Shown here piece by piece: positions 1-13,512 of a stretch of 64,000 bases of DNA (within the stretch, counting starts at the first letter, position 1; the number at the start of each line of letters is the position of its first letter). Under the pieces are notes generated by a model. That model was not told where the DNA came from. It saw only the letters and a program-made list of their open reading frames with translations, and did no database searches. Origin of the DNA: Caenorhabditis elegans (Eukaryota; Nematoda; Chromadorea; Rhabditida; Rhabditidae); NCBI RefSeq assembly GCF_000002985.6, contig NC_003284.9, forward strand, positions 10,044,001 to 10,108,000. The letters run 5' to 3'. The position numbers were made by a program, and so were the translations under genes.

Positions 1-225
1 AAAATTATTCTTATTGTTGTAAATTGTTCAGAAAGATTGAAAATGAAAAAGAACGCGTCAATATTGAACAGGGGTAGCTTTGGTTCACTTCACTTGGAAA
101 TGCGAGACTTCCCTCGTTGTTCACGGGCAGGATATGTTTTTCCTTGAACCTTCATGAAGATTTCTAGTATGTGTATCTTTTTTTTGCTCCGCTGTTTTTG
201 AAGCACTTGGAGGTCTTTATATAAT

Positions 226-3200
226 TTAAAATTCAGCGTCGACACGGTTTTTCTTGGAAGAGACGTGTCTTTTTCGTCTTTCCATATTGTGCTTTTTTAC
301 TCTCATCTGAAGTATTTTGTGGTGGGCGAGTGGGGAAACAGGAACTATCTCAGAGGTGAAAATTTTTTTGGATTTTTGGTCGCAAAGTATTTTCTTGTGC
401 CTAGTCATTTAACCATGCTCGTTGGTTCATACACTTCACCGTTCTTACATTTTTAGGAGGAAATGAAAGAAAAGCTTCAATTTTCTCATATAATCTGAGT
501 GTTCCCCCTAAAATATCCAGTTGGCTGGTTCTTCAATATTGAAAATCAAAGAGTCTTACGCTGTTTTCCTGGCATAGCAGGTTGCCATTTAAGTTGTACC
601 GTTGTCGGATTCATTATATTAGCGGTAAAATGAAGAGGTGGCACGAGGGATCCCGGTGTATTCACAATCGGACCAGCCGGAGCAATCGGGGATTGCGCTG
701 GAACCTGATGATGACCTTGAGAATGTTGTCCATGAGTTTGTGGTTGTACTGGGGTTTGTTGTTGGTGCGGATGGGGATGAACATGGTGATTTGCGTGGTG
801 AGCAGGAGCGGGAGCTTGAACAATTGGCTGAGAAGGTGGCGGGGCGAGACGCTTTGGAGCAGATCGAACACTCTGAATTTTTTATGTGAGATAATGAATG
901 TGAAAGAATGAAGTTAATTTGGTTTTTAAAATTAGTCTCTGGTACAGTCACAGTGGCCAGAAATTCCCGGATCGCAGTAAGAATTTAGTATTGCAATTTT
1001 GTGAAAACTTCGGAACAGTACAACATTTTCAAGAGTAGACCCGTTGATTCTATTTTACACTGAGTGCTCAACTTTTGCTTAACATAATTATAAAATTTTC
1101 TAGTTTTTAGTTGTGAAAAAACTAGAGTGCGAAAAAGTTGGGATGTGCTTGAAAGAGTTTTCAATGATTTTCTCAGAACCTCTACTTCATTTTTGAAAAC
1201 TGATTGAAAACTGAACTTTGGGAAAATGAACTTGAACACGTAACATTTTGTTTTCAGATGCTTTTTTTATTTTTTTCACCGAAAAAATATTCCCATATTT
1301 TTTGAAACATGTTTTTTAAATTTCAGTCCAAATGAGCAACTTTATTTTAAAACTTTCATAATATATTTCATCAACTGTGAGTGTTTTTAAACGCCTGTAA
1401 TTACCTATTTTTATACTTTTTGAATTAAAAAAAATTAACCTTAAATTTAGTTTTTCAACGTCTTATTATAGTTATCAAAATAAAAAAATCAAAATAAATA
1501 AAAAATTATGTTGAACTACGTCAACAGCCTTCTCATTTCCTTTTTTCGTTCCACTCTAATGAATTTTTGACAATGTCTGTAAGACTGATATGATCCTTAA
1601 TTTTTCTGAGAATAGCTTTTAGTTCTATTCATTGAACTTTGCGTGTACATTTTCTTTTTTTCTGCTATTTCTTTTTCTCAAATCACATTGTTTTCATTAG
1701 TTTTTAAAACACATTTTAGTTTTTGGTTACTTTCCTAGAGGATATTTTGTTTTCTGCCTTCAAAGTTTTCTCTATATTTTCTTTTGAAATTGATAGTTTA
1801 TTTGTTCGTTGACAAAACGTTCCTAAAAAGACGAGAACGACTTTAAATGAATGTAGTACCTTACAAATTGCAGAACTATTTATTAGAATACTCCAAATTC
1901 TTGGCTTTTCTTTTTTTGGGTATATTTGTCTCGATACATATTTCCCTCTGTTTTTTGGCATATTGGTGAGTCTTGGTTTTATCTTGAACCAAAAATCTAT
2001 TAGACTATAAATTTAAAGCTTTTCAATTTTATTCTATCAATATAGTTTATATCGGTTCTTAAGGGAAGTCAGCATCCTGTTGACGTTCAGTATTCTGACA
2101 AAGTTTTATTTAAGGAAATGCGTTTGGGAGCTCAAAAAAAAGGGAAACTGACTTTTTCGTCGGACTCTGAAAAACAGAAAAACGGAAATTCAAATCAAGA
2201 AAAATATTTTTTGTTTATTTTTTAAGTTGTTATCTTTTACAAATTTTCTGGGCCACATTTCGTCATATTTTATGTTTCCTATTTTTCAAATTAATTTTCC
2301 ACTTATTCTTTATTTCATATGACTGACCTTTTTGGCGACGTCTACAACAATTTCAGTAGTCCAGTCCTCCACTATTTGAGCTCCTCTCTCTGTTTTTATC
2401 TGAAATTTAAATTAGCTGTGGGCGTGTGTCTGAAGGTAGTTCAATTGTCTGTCAGGGAAAAAAATAAAGAAATGTATTGAAGAAATATTTGTCAGTGAGT
2501 CAATCGGGTATACAAATAATGAATTATCGAAATTATAATCAAGAAAAAAACAAATGAAATCATACCTCGCACACCTGTCTATATTTAGATTTTAGTGAAA
2601 TTAGGTCAAACTGTTAAAAGCGGCGGTGATTTTTCATTTTTTCGGAAGGCGGAAAATTTTGCATGATTTCATACATTTTCCTTACATTTTGGCACATTGA
2701 ATTACATTTTTATTTTTAAGTGGATATCATATTTTTTCCAAAATTAAATCTACCTGAATGTGAACACTATCGCCGTCATTGTAGATTCCCAAAGGGATTC
2801 GAACACTTGATTCTCCAGTTTTTACATATTTCCAAGCCGCTTGTTCTGATTCAGATTTATGGCGAACTGTGTACATTGTATCTGAAAACTAGGTTTTGTT
2901 TGTTTGTTCTCACAAAAATGCTGAATTGTTCAAATTTTATCAGTTATTTTATCGGAAGTGATAAGAAAATTTGAAAAGAAAAAATCAATGCTTTGGAGAT
3001 TCATTTCATTGACAAGCTTAACTCGGAACGCTTAAATTATCATATCTAAAGATATTGTACATACTTACTCAACTTCTGAAAAAACTGCCTCCACTTTCCA
3101 CATTAGGGAAGCAATTGAAGAAAGGTTTCTAAAGTCTTATGTCCTAACTTATTGCAAAAAATTGTTCTTACTTTGTGATTGCGATCCTGATTGCCATTCC

Positions 3201-3313
3201 ACGTAGATAATATCTAATTCTGGCACAATTCGTGCTTTCGGCTCTCGAACCACCGAGATTGGCTGAGATACTGTGAGGTACAAAAATAGAAGTGGTAAAA
3301 GTATAGGTTTCAT
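226..3313 (-). CDS. Secreted fibronectin type III-like protein
   Basis: Six exons fit with consistent phase: 3313-3172, 2881-2754, 2399-2328, 872-560, 507-449 and 306-226, giving 264 aa. Exon 1 starts MKPILLPLLFLYLTVSQP, a clear signal peptide. Exons 1-3 form an FN3-like beta sandwich (strand motifs IIYVEW, YTVRHK, AWKYVKTG, TEIVVDV). Exon 4 encodes a His/Gln/Pro-rich linker (HANHHVHPHPHQQQ) and then a second FN3-like start (PPLHFTANIMNPTTVQLKW). The last exon is short and basic. The intron 873-2327 is long and shows no clear further coding; a possible alternative terminal exon after the acceptor near 2100 would encode NTERQQDADFP-stop in phase. No transmembrane segment is visible, so secretion is inferred. 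The 3' exons (449-507, 226-306) are the least certain part. I recognise the fold but not a specific gene. Confidence 0.66.
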
Positions 3314-5459
3314 GGTGGAAACACGCAGTTTGAGCGGCAGGGGTAAGAAGAAGCGAAGGTAGTAATGAAAGTGCGACGACAAGGGCAAACACGAGCCGCC
3401 CTGGTCAGCGGTATCTCGAAATGATACATTGCAATACGCAACTGGCCATTCAAAATGTAATATCTGAGAGTTTGTGAAGGATAAGTGTCACTCTTCGGAC
3501 ACAAATTACAGCGGATTTCAAACTTTAAACCAGGAGTGAAAGAGAATAGGATTGTTGGAAACGGTTGATTTTGAATTTGTGATTAGATGATTCGCTTATC
3601 TCCGAAGTTTGAGTTTTAAACTCCAAGCTCAATGAATTAAGAAAAAGGTTCGGATGGTTGACCGAACATCAAATTGTGAAGAAAGGGGTAAAGGTCAAAA
3701 GTTAGAAAGTTGAACTCTAGTGGTTTAAAATATTAAATCAAAAGGAAGAGAACAATGGGTTAGGGTTCTCGGTTGAAATGGAACACACATTTTCTTTGGT
3801 TACATCTATATCTGTATTCAACAATCTCTGGTACATGTGTTTTTTGTCGTGCATTTTAGTATGAAATATCAATCGAAATGAACAAAATTTGACAAATGAA
3901 TGAAAATATAACTGCGAAGGCCGGTCGGCGTGAGGCCGGCGTGAGGCGCCGCCGCCGCGCCGCTCTCACATGGAAGCCCTACTTTATTCACTTCGATCTT
4001 TTTATAGTGTTTTAAATACTTTCCAATTTGAGAAACACGGAACATTTCTGAGAAAATCGTAAATCTTATGAGTTTTCTGGGTGGATTACTTATTGGAAAC
4101 CAAGACTGCCAAATGGGTTTTTGAATGTTCTCAAAAACTGTCGGTTTTTGCCATTAGGATTAAAAGCGGGAGAAACGAGCTCTCAGAACTTATACGTTTC
4201 TCTAGTTTCTTTTTCCGTTCCACTTACTCGTACTCATAAATATGATGTAGTTTTCAAATGGTTTCTAGAACCAAATACATCACGAAAATGTATATTTCTA
4301 ATTTCCTACAATGCGATGTTGCGGGTCGTTGTTTTTTCATAAGAGAGATTTCATTCAGTTCGTTAGTAGTTCCACTTTTAATTTGATACTTTGTTTGTAA
4401 TGTAATTTTTAACGATGATCAAGTTTTTTTCAACGATCATTAATATGTTTGTAATCACAACATTACACATTTCCGAATACTGTGCTAGCAATTAATAGAT
4501 GCACAAATGGTTTTTGCTGTGAAAAAATTCTGTCCAATAGGATTTGTTTCAAGTTTTTTTTTTTAACTTTGATTATTGTTAACCATTTTACTTTGATTCC
4601 TGCAGTTGCTAATTCTCCAAATAGATTTTATGTCGGTTTTATTGAAAATTTAAGAAGTAATAATAATAATAAATATTATATTTTTAAATTACCGTTGTCG
4701 GTACTTGTTGAGATAACCAATACTGTAAAATTATGAATGCGATGGCAAATTGAATAAGCATTTTTGCATCTGGACATTTAAATACTGCATTTTGTTGGTT
4801 TTTTTTAAACATTTGCATGACTGAGTCTCAGCAAGATCTTTCAAATGTTTTTCCTTTGGTATTTTCCAAAGCAACTTTCAAACATTTCTAATTTTTTGAA
4901 AAACTATATTTTTTCTCAGTTGTGATTTCACCACAGGTTCAAAAGTTTACATCAGACTGGAAAGCTCCAAATATTGTTGTTTATAAAGAAAAATACTTTT
5001 CATCGACGATAATTGCAGTTTTCACGCCAATATTGCTATGTCTGCCTAAAGCTAACATATTTGTAAAGCAAAACTACGCCGGTTGATTCTGACAATCCTT
5101 TGGATTCAAATAGTTTCTGGAGTTATTCTCTTGTTTTCACACTTTTCTATGTTTTTCGTTTAACACTCCAGCCACCGTATCATTTAGCAGTAGTAACATC
5201 TGTCATGGCATCGTATTATTTACCAGCTCGATGAATACTACATATTTCTTCGCAAAAATGAAAAAAAAAAACGCAATTTTGTATGCCGAAAGTGGTAGTT
5301 TGTATAATCAAGCCCCTCCTATCTCGGTTTTCGTTTTACCACATCTCACTCATTTCTCATTTCCGGACAGTCACCAGCAAAGACACCTCACTTCTTTTTG
5401 CTAGTTTTTTTTCATTACTTACACTATACTACAATTCCAATTGTGAAACTTTTCAGAAA
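3314..5459. other. Intergenic region between divergent genes
   Basis: This is the shared upstream region of the minus-strand FN3-like gene and the plus-strand GPCR. It holds a short, very GC-rich patch at 3914-3970 and a stretch at about 4985-5220 with broken hydrophobic frames (see findings). I see no supported gene. Confidence 0.5.
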
Positions 5460-8441
5460 ATGAACAACTCAACATCGGATACGTTTGTCATGATGCATTC
5501 GACTTCAGAAGTTATCGAAATGTTTTACCAGCTTGCATTTTTCATAATTGGTACTCCAATCAATATTTTTGCTTTTGTCAAAACAAGTCGGTAAGTGTTG
5601 CTAGAGCTAATACTCTTCTAACACTATAAAAGTAATAATAGCTAATTTCACATTTTGCAAATGGTTTGTCAGTTAAACTAATCTTATGTTAGTTCTGCAT
5701 GCAAGACTAATTTTTATTAGTCTTAAGCACTGCAATATTAATAGAGAGAGCTGCAAGGCTATTTTCCAAGAAACCGGGGGGTTTTAAGTAATTGCAGATC
5801 CTTTTTGCATACTCGACTATCCGTGATTTAAAATTCGAACGATAAACAGTTTACTGAAGTACCTGCATAACCTAAGCCGCGCATATAATTTATTCACGTG
5901 CCAAACTATTACAAAACTGATTAAAAATTACAGTCATCGTTTTGATGTTTATTTTTTGTTCATGTTTCTAATTTTATTTGTATATTCAGAAATGTTCGAG
6001 AAGGAGGCGTGGAGTCCAGACTGGTCAAGCTTAGTCGACAGCTACTTATTGCCCACATAATGGTTCTTTTTATGTACGGGATCTGGAGAAGTTATTGGAT
6101 ATATAATATCGTCTGGACTCAAGGTGTAGATAATCATTTGAATAATAATTTTATTGTTTTTTAGGAGACATTATGTGTCGAGTATTCAGTTTTCTTTGTG
6201 CTCTGCCTTTTCATCTTTGGTCGAACATGGTAGCAGCTATTGCAATTGACATGCTTTGCTGTATTACGTAAGTACTCTATATCGGAATCACTGACTTATA
6301 TAGTTTTTTTTTTCAGATCTCCACTGAGCAGCTATCGAACAGGGGCAAACCGAGTTAATTGGCTTATTACTCTTGCGTGGGGCTTTGCAGTTGTATGTGC
6401 ATCACCAATGAGCATTCTGCGTGGAACCATTCAGATCAACGATGAAGATATGTATCAATGCTACCCAAGAACTGATGTATGTCAATTTCCTGTAATATCT
6501 AAACGAATTCTGTTAACATATAACGTTTCAGGTATTCAATGATGATGTGTTAATTGCATTCAACCTGTTTCATGTCATAACTTCGTTTTACATTCCATTG
6601 TTGATTGTTATCATATGCTATTTGGCTATCGGGGTATCGATACGGAAACAAATGGCGGAACGTCGTTTATTACAGGTATAATGCAATTTTGAAAATCTAA
6701 CTTTTCAAGTGGAGGAGCCTAAGTTACGGAAATGTTGAAAACTAAGGATACATTCTCGATGAAATTCTGAGAAGCCAAAATTGTTCTACTTTTTTACTTC
6801 ACCAAAACTTTCAGTGAAAAAATTCAACTTTTTTAACATTTTCTGGCTTATAAATTTTATAAATTTTAAAAATGGAAGCTGAACTCTTAAGTGCTTTAAA
6901 AAATGTGGAAACGTAACTCATGAGTGACTAACTTGTTATAGACAGTCTTATTTTTTTCCAGTGATCTTATGATCTGTATGATCTAAATATATCTGAAAAC
7001 AGAAATTCATTTTTGGGTATAGAATGACTATTAATAACATTTTTGATTTGGTTACTGGAATAACACATCAATTGTATCCTTGAGAAAAGAAAAAAAATTT
7101 AACAAACAATTATCTGCTTGAAATCATCACACCTGGTATTTTCTAATGACAAAATAGTTATTTTATTCGGTGTAAGCAGATTAAAGCAAACAAATATGTA
7201 TCACTGATGATTTTTTGTTGTGAAATTATGCAAAAACAGTTACACTAAAAACCAACAAATAATCAAATTAAAAATTGGAAAAATAAATTCATACAATTAA
7301 CTTCATTTATTTTTCCAATTCGATACACGTAACAATTAAAAAACATAAACATATTTGTAGGACGGAGGACAAAGTGGACAAAAAACGAACAACACGAAAG
7401 CAAGATTTCTCAGAGCTTCTGTGGCAATTATTTGTACGTTCCTGTTCACATGGCTTCCATATCAAGTAGGCAAACTTGAAGTATCGTTTCAGTTATAGAT
7501 ACCGTGAATTTTAAGGTTTTGGCTCTTCTTCGAATTGTCTGTGTTTCTGAAAATTGCCAGGAAATTGTGAGCAAACTGAATTGGTTACAGGCAATTATTA
7601 TAGCAAGGTATTCAGGAAAAAACATTCATTAATAGTTTTCCCTAATTGTTCTTATTTAGCACGTGCATCAATCCATTCCTATATCGTTTTGGCACTGAGC
7701 CAAAAAGAAACTCGTATTACTGCAGTACTATGGACACTGCTGGTAAGGAGGTATGCATGACGGTCAAGTGTTTTTCTTCTCTTTACCTCCGACACTCTCT
7801 CACTTCAAAAGCCCTTATCTAATCACGTGGTTAATTTCAACTCCCCTTCTGGAAACCGGTTATTTTCTATAACAAAATTTATCAAACTGCACGTATTTAC
7901 GTCTTTTATCATTTGAGATAGAGTTCATGATATTCTCAAATTGATCAACCAATTTATGATGAGATGGCGTCAGTTGTCGAAATGGCGTCATACAAAAAGA
8001 GACTAGAAACACAGCTTATTAATTTGTGAACGTTCACATTTCAATTAAAGTGACCTTCTTCTCCTAAAAAATTTTTTTAGATTAAGTTTGCAGTAAATCC
8101 CCGCAGGTGGTGTGATTTTAGAACTAGACATTGTTAATTACACTATCACACCGTCTATCTTCTAATCACATTTCTCTTTTTCTTGCAACAACGACCTGTT
8201 CCACCACCACCTAGAACTACATTTTTCGCATCTTGATCAGCATCACTTTGCAGGAAGTCGGTCTATCCGCCGATCGACGACGGTCCGGGAAGCCGAGGCC
8301 CAGCGGATTGTTGCCGCAGCAAATCGCGCACACCGAGAACAAAACTCCTCCCAAGTGTCGCCTCGAGGTACACGCGCCACGGTTCGAGAACAGACGCGCG
8401 TCGCAAATCGACTCAAAAACACCAAAAGTAATGAGGTTTAG
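5460..8441 (+). CDS. gnrr-3: GnRH/AKH-receptor-like neuropeptide GPCR
   Basis: Nine exons join in phase: 5460-5590, 5990-6123, 6165-6267, 6317-6476, 6532-6675, 7361-7465, 7516-7607, 7660-7742 and 8254-8441, giving 379 aa. The ATG lies three bases after TTTTCAG (ends 5456), a typical SL1 site. The product is a rhodopsin-class 7-TM receptor: TM1 in MFYQLAFFIIGTPINIFAF, TM3 in NMVAAIAIDMLCC, TM6 in CTFLFTWLPYQ and TM7 with TCINPFLY (NPxxY-type). The DRY position reads IDMLCC, as in diverged GnRHR-like worm receptors. The cytoplasmic tail (exon 9) is Arg-rich with RRST and other possible phosphosites. If the donor at 7743 is not used, reading through gives a short alternative tail ending at 7822. 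The class is clear from the motifs; the name gnrr-3 (ZC374.1) is from memory of the locus. Confidence 0.8.
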
Positions 8442-10303
8442 ATGCACCGGATCACTTGACGGAAAAGCTGGCAGATGCTGAGGAATGACCATCAATTTGA
8501 AATATTTCGTGTATATTTTTATGTAACAAACTGGAACTTCTGATCGTTGAAAAACTTTTGTCGAACCAACAATGCGAAGATGTACATTATGTGATGTAGC
8601 ACATTCCTCTGTTTTCAAGAATAATCCCTTCTGAGAAAAATTAATTTATGGTAATAAAACTGAGTGTGCTCTTTTGAAAGTGTTGTTGCATTTTTTGGGA
8701 GAAAGTTATGGATGTTAAAAAAAAAACAATTCCTATTCGTAAAATATCTTCTCGTGAAAATTTTTGGAATCTGGCCCAAATGCATGGTAGTACACTTTGC
8801 ATATTGAAGCCATATAAAATTCATCTTTCAAACTAAAAACTTTCGGAAAAACGGTGAATCTCAAGGAAATAAATATTTTATTTGTTCCCGAGAAAACTAT
8901 AAAATCTTACAGATCAAATGAAATTTTTTGATCATTTTCTGTTCCGGTTTGTTTCTTTTTTGCAATCCCCTTCTTTTGTTGTTTGACCTGTGTTTTCCCA
9001 AATTCCCATCCAGACACCACACTACATACAAATAACTGCAATAAATCTTGCCACAGCACTATAATCTAATTGCTCGTTGTTGCAGTAGTAATATACCTGT
9101 CTAGAGGTTACTCTTCTTTCCAACACCTGTCCTTGCCTTTTTATTGTACACTCTGCTCTCTGTCTGCACTCCCATTCTTTTTCGTTCATCTCTCCCTGGC
9201 TCTTTTTTTTTCTCATCATTTCATTTTTGTCTGGGTTGTTTAGGAAATGATACACGCATAACCCTTGTCAGATCTTGAATCATCGTGATCTCTTCATTTT
9301 TTTTCTTCATGAATCGTGTTGTTTCTATCACCTTATGCCAACAATTATTGTATCTACAATTATAGTTTCAATAAAACTATCAACATTCATAGCAGTGATT
9401 GTTTCTAAAATTGTGTGACAGAAAATAGTCGAAAAGTGTTTTCTATTAATTATTCTCACAAACCCACACAAGTGACAAAAAACGTATAGAACATGTGCTT
9501 TAAAAATCATTATGATTTATAGATTTTGATCACCTTCATTTTTTCCAATATTCTTCCATCCATTGGAATATTCTTCTACATCAATGAAACAATATGAGAA
9601 AAAACCCAATTAGTTTTTAGTTGTATTTTCAAAGACACGCACAGAAAAAACACACAGAAAGTGTCAAATTCTTTGCTGTTATTTTTCTGAAATGTCATGT
9701 TATTTTTCCTAACCTATGTTTAGGTCACCTCATCTGTTGCCTACACCAGAGATCTAATATACTTTGCCCGAAGCGAAATGTATTTAATGATACCAATAAT
9801 AAAAGATACTAAGTACACTTTATTATTCACCTCGTCCCTCGCAGTTAGTTCTGGCAAGATAATATAGATAATATTGTCGTAAAATTTTTTATCAATTTTT
9901 GTGATATTGATATTTCATTTTGTCACTCTCCCACTTGTCTTCAAAATTCCATTTCAACGAAATCTATTTTGAAAAAATAAAGCATCGTATAAAAGAGGTT
10001 TTTGATTCTTTGACCTTCACAATCGATCATCTCCCAAAAAGATAAACCACGACAAAGTGCCCAGTATTTGCTAGAAGAATCAATTTAGACCCGACTCCTC
10101 CCATCTTTTTTCTCGTGTCTCTGACCCTCATCTAGATGCCTATCAGTCTATAGTTTTCATTATCCACGGCATTGTGTGGCAATAAGAATAGTTAAAAGTC
10201 AACTTCATACCCTTTGTAACATTTTGTTTCAATTTTTTTTCAATCGATAAATGTCGTTTTCAACTTAATATTGATTTCAGGTAGCTATTAATCAGGTGTG
10301 AAA
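8442..10303. other. Intergenic region upstream of cbs-1
   Basis: AT-rich DNA with only short unsupported frames. The acceptor TTGATTTCAG ending at 10280, 23 bases before the cbs-1 ATG, is probably an SL1 trans-splice site. Nothing else stands out. Confidence 0.5.
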
Positions 10304-13300
10304 ATGATCCAAAACGAAGTTTCCGCTACACATGGATCAACTAAGTAAGTTTTTTTTCAAAAAACACGCACTCTACTAAAAAAAATTTTTTGAATCAGGT
10401 TATAAAACAAAAATAACACATAGTTAAAACACAGTTTTTCTGGCTTCAAAACGAATAGTGCTGATGCAATCTTATTTGAAAACTGTAAATAAATGAGGCA
10501 GAATGAATTCAATACCATAAAGTTTGAAATTTAAGGTATTTTTTCTTCTCTCGAAAAGAAAATTGTAAGAAAAAAAGAAGCACGTGTAGATAAAAAATTC
10601 GTCTAATCTGCTTGAAATCAAAATTTTCTATAGATAAGATAAGATAAGACATTTCAACAGTCTAGCAAATTCACTTTTGCAGGAAAGGAATCACCTATAA
10701 CACAATCTTAGAAGCCGCTCAACGTCCAACTCCACTTGTCCCACTCAAAAAACTGAAGGTTGAACATCAACTTCAGAGTGATATTTGTGAGTTTTGGTGA
10801 CAAAAAGCTCATTAACGGCACACTAAACTCTAAAGTTTTCTGAGCCTTTCCGATAGGTTTTTTATTTATTCAACCTCTTGAGTCTGTTTGTTAATGAGAT
10901 TGTGGTCAAGGGAAACTTTTTTCATTTCAGATGTGAAGCTAGAGTATCTCAATATTGCGGGATCTTTGGAAGACCGTACCGCTGACAAAGCTTTCCAGGT
11001 AGGAAATGGGAAGCAGATAAACCTAATTTGTACTTTTCCAGTTTGCTGAAGAGATTGGAGTTGTGAGAGGAGATGAAGTTTTTGTGACCGCCGGTGGGTC
11101 TGCAGCCATCTCATACGCAACAGTTGCTGCTGTGAAGGGCATCAAGTAAGTGAAAGATGGGCGAGATCAAAAAGCAACACGTCATGCATCATGTTTATTT
11201 TCAGATTGACCATCTACGCACCAAAGGGAGAATTCGATCTTGTGGATACTGTCTTGCATACCCTGGGAGTCAAAACTGTTGAACTTCCATTTGGAACATT
11301 TGCAGAGGCTCGTGTTCAAACTGATGAGGCTGCTCAACAAAAAGGTGTCTTCAGCTTGAATAAGTTCACTACCAATGCCGCATTTGTTGCAAATCTTCAA
11401 AAAACCGCCCTCGAAATTGAGAAAGCTGTTAATAACAAGTCGATTGGCAAAGTTGGAGCAGTTGTTATTCCATTGAATACCGGAGCTGCCGCTGCTGGAA
11501 TTGCAGCATATTACAAGGGAATCGGTGAACATGGTGTTCGCGTTGTTGGAGTCACATGCAAAAAGGATACTATTCCAGAAATGGGATTGGACTTGAAAAA
11601 TGATCTTCTCCAGGTGAGTGTAATAGAAGACGATGACAAGTAATCATAATATGCATACGTGTAAGTACAATTTCAACTAGCCAATTTTGAGGAGTACAAT
11701 GTTGAAAAACGAGAGGTCGAAGAAGATGAAGCTTATTCTTTCACTCGACATCTCATTGGAACTGAAGGAATCATGGCTGGACCATCATCTGGAGCCGCTG
11801 TTCTTGAAGCAATCAAACTCGCTAAGGAACTACCAGCTGGATCAACAATTGTCGTTGTTCTTATGGATGGAATTAGAAATTATCTCCGTCATTTCCTCGA
11901 TGATGATTGGATCACCGCTAACAAGAAAGACGTGGTGACCAGAAAAGATGGACCACAACCAAACAGCATTTACGATCCAAAAGTGCTTGTGTATGATCCA
12001 ACTAAACTTGCTGGAGAGTGGACTCAAGATCCTGAAACCAAATCATGGAGCCATTCCGAAGTTGAATTCAACAAGTTCAAGTAAGTTTACCAAAAAACAC
12101 ATTTAAAAAATGAGTGGAGTTCATAGAAGTGAAACTTATTATGACCTCCTATACAACAACATAGTTAATTAACCCACAACTTTGTCAGCCCAGAAAGGCC
12201 ACTGGTTCTTGATACAGTTCTCGATGCCATCGGCAAGACTCCACTCGTCAAGCTTCAACACATTCCAAAGGCACATGGAGTAAAATGCAACGTTTGTAAG
12301 TAACTTTAACATATATTTTCCTAAATCTATGCAATGGCATTTTACAGACGTCAAGTGTGAGTACATGAACGCTGGGGGATCAACAAAGGATCGTATTGCC
12401 AAAAGAATGGTTGAAATTGCTGAGAAGACTGGAAAACCTGGAAAGTTGGTTCCAGGAGTAACCCTCATCGAGCCAACCTCCGGAAACACCGGAATCGGAC
12501 TTTCGCTTGCATCTGCTGTCCGTGGGTACAAATGCATTATCACCATGCCAAAGAAAATGTCAAAGGAAAAGTCAATTGCAATGGCTTCTCTTGGATCAAC
12601 CATCATCCGTACTCCGAATGAGGCAGGATTTGACAGCCCACATTCACACATTGGTGTTGCTCTCCGTCTTAAAAGTGAAATTCAAGATGCGGTAGTTCTT
12701 GATCAATACTGCAATCCAGGAAATCCGTTAGCTCATTATGAAGAAACCGCTGAGGAAATCATTTACGATATGGGGGATAAGCATATTGATCTCGTGGTAA
12801 GAGCTTTTAATTTATCTAACTATTTGAAAAATGATGAAAGATGAAATTGTACACATTTCATGTTCGTTTTTTCATGACTGTTTTACAGGTTCTCACTGCT
12901 GGTACAGGAGGAACTGTTACTGGAATTTCTCGCAAAATCCACGAGCGTATTCCAACAGCCAAGGTGGTCGGAGTCGACCCTCATGGATCTATTCTCGCTG
13001 GACCTGCCGAGACTGACATCGACTTCTATGAGGTTGAAGGAATTGGATACGATTTTTTGCCAGGAACTTTGGACACTAGTGCCATTGACTATTGGGCAAA
13101 GTCTCATGACAAGGAGTCGTTCTTGATGGCTCGCGAGCTCATCAGATCTGAGGGTATTTTGTGCGGAGGATCTTCCGGTTGCGCGGTTCACTACGCACTT
13201 GAAGAATGCAAATCGTTGAATCTTCCAGCCGAGGCTAATGTCGTTGTTCTTCTTCCCGATGGAATTAGAAATTACATGTTAGTTTCATTATTTTTTTATT

Positions 13301-13378
13301 TCAAAATAAAATATACATTTCAGCACTAAATTCCTCGACGATGATTGGATGAATGAGCGTCATTTCCTAGACGCCTAA
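10304..13378 (+). CDS. cbs-1: Cystathionine beta-synthase, tandem-module form
   Basis: Ten exons fit in phase: 10304-10344, 10683-10786, 10931-10998, 11042-11145, 11205-11613, 11692-12080, 12189-12295, 12348-12796, 12889-13277 and 13324-13378, giving 704 aa, the length I recall for worm CBS-1. It condenses serine and homocysteine to cystathionine (transsulfuration, cytosol, PLP-dependent). Two CBS-like catalytic modules are fused. The C-terminal module (about residues 375-704) has NAGGSTKDR with the PLP lysine K421, TSGNTGIG, and GTGGT for phosphate binding. The N-terminal module (about 20-370) has GSLEDR with Glu62 in place of that lysine and a decayed glycine loop, so it is probably inactive. 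There is no N-terminal haem motif and no C-terminal Bateman (CBS-pair) domain, unlike the human enzyme. Exon 6 uses the weaker acceptor AATTTTGAG; reading through the donor at 11614 would stop within 10 codons. Confidence 0.95.
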
Positions 13379-13506
13379 GCTATGAAGAACTTTGAATTTG
13401 TCTCCACCATTCCGTATTTTCATCTTGACAATCTACACGTATTACTTGGTCCGTATTATTTGGCTTCTTTACTTTTTTTTTCAATTCGCGATTTTACTCT
13501 GTTTTA

Positions 13507-13512
13507 AATAAA
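13507..13512 (+). terminator. Polyadenylation signal of cbs-1
   Basis: An AATAAA hexamer lies about 130 bases after the cbs-1 stop codon, in the expected 3' UTR position. Confidence 0.6.

Noticed and set aside
2790..2815. Possible tRNA B-box (GTTCGAATCCC on the minus strand)
   Set aside because: It lies inside an FN3 coding exon and has no A-box or acceptor stem around it.
11182..12651. Antisense frames opposite cbs-1 exons, up to 160 codons
   Set aside because: They are fully explained by cbs-1 coding on the plus strand.
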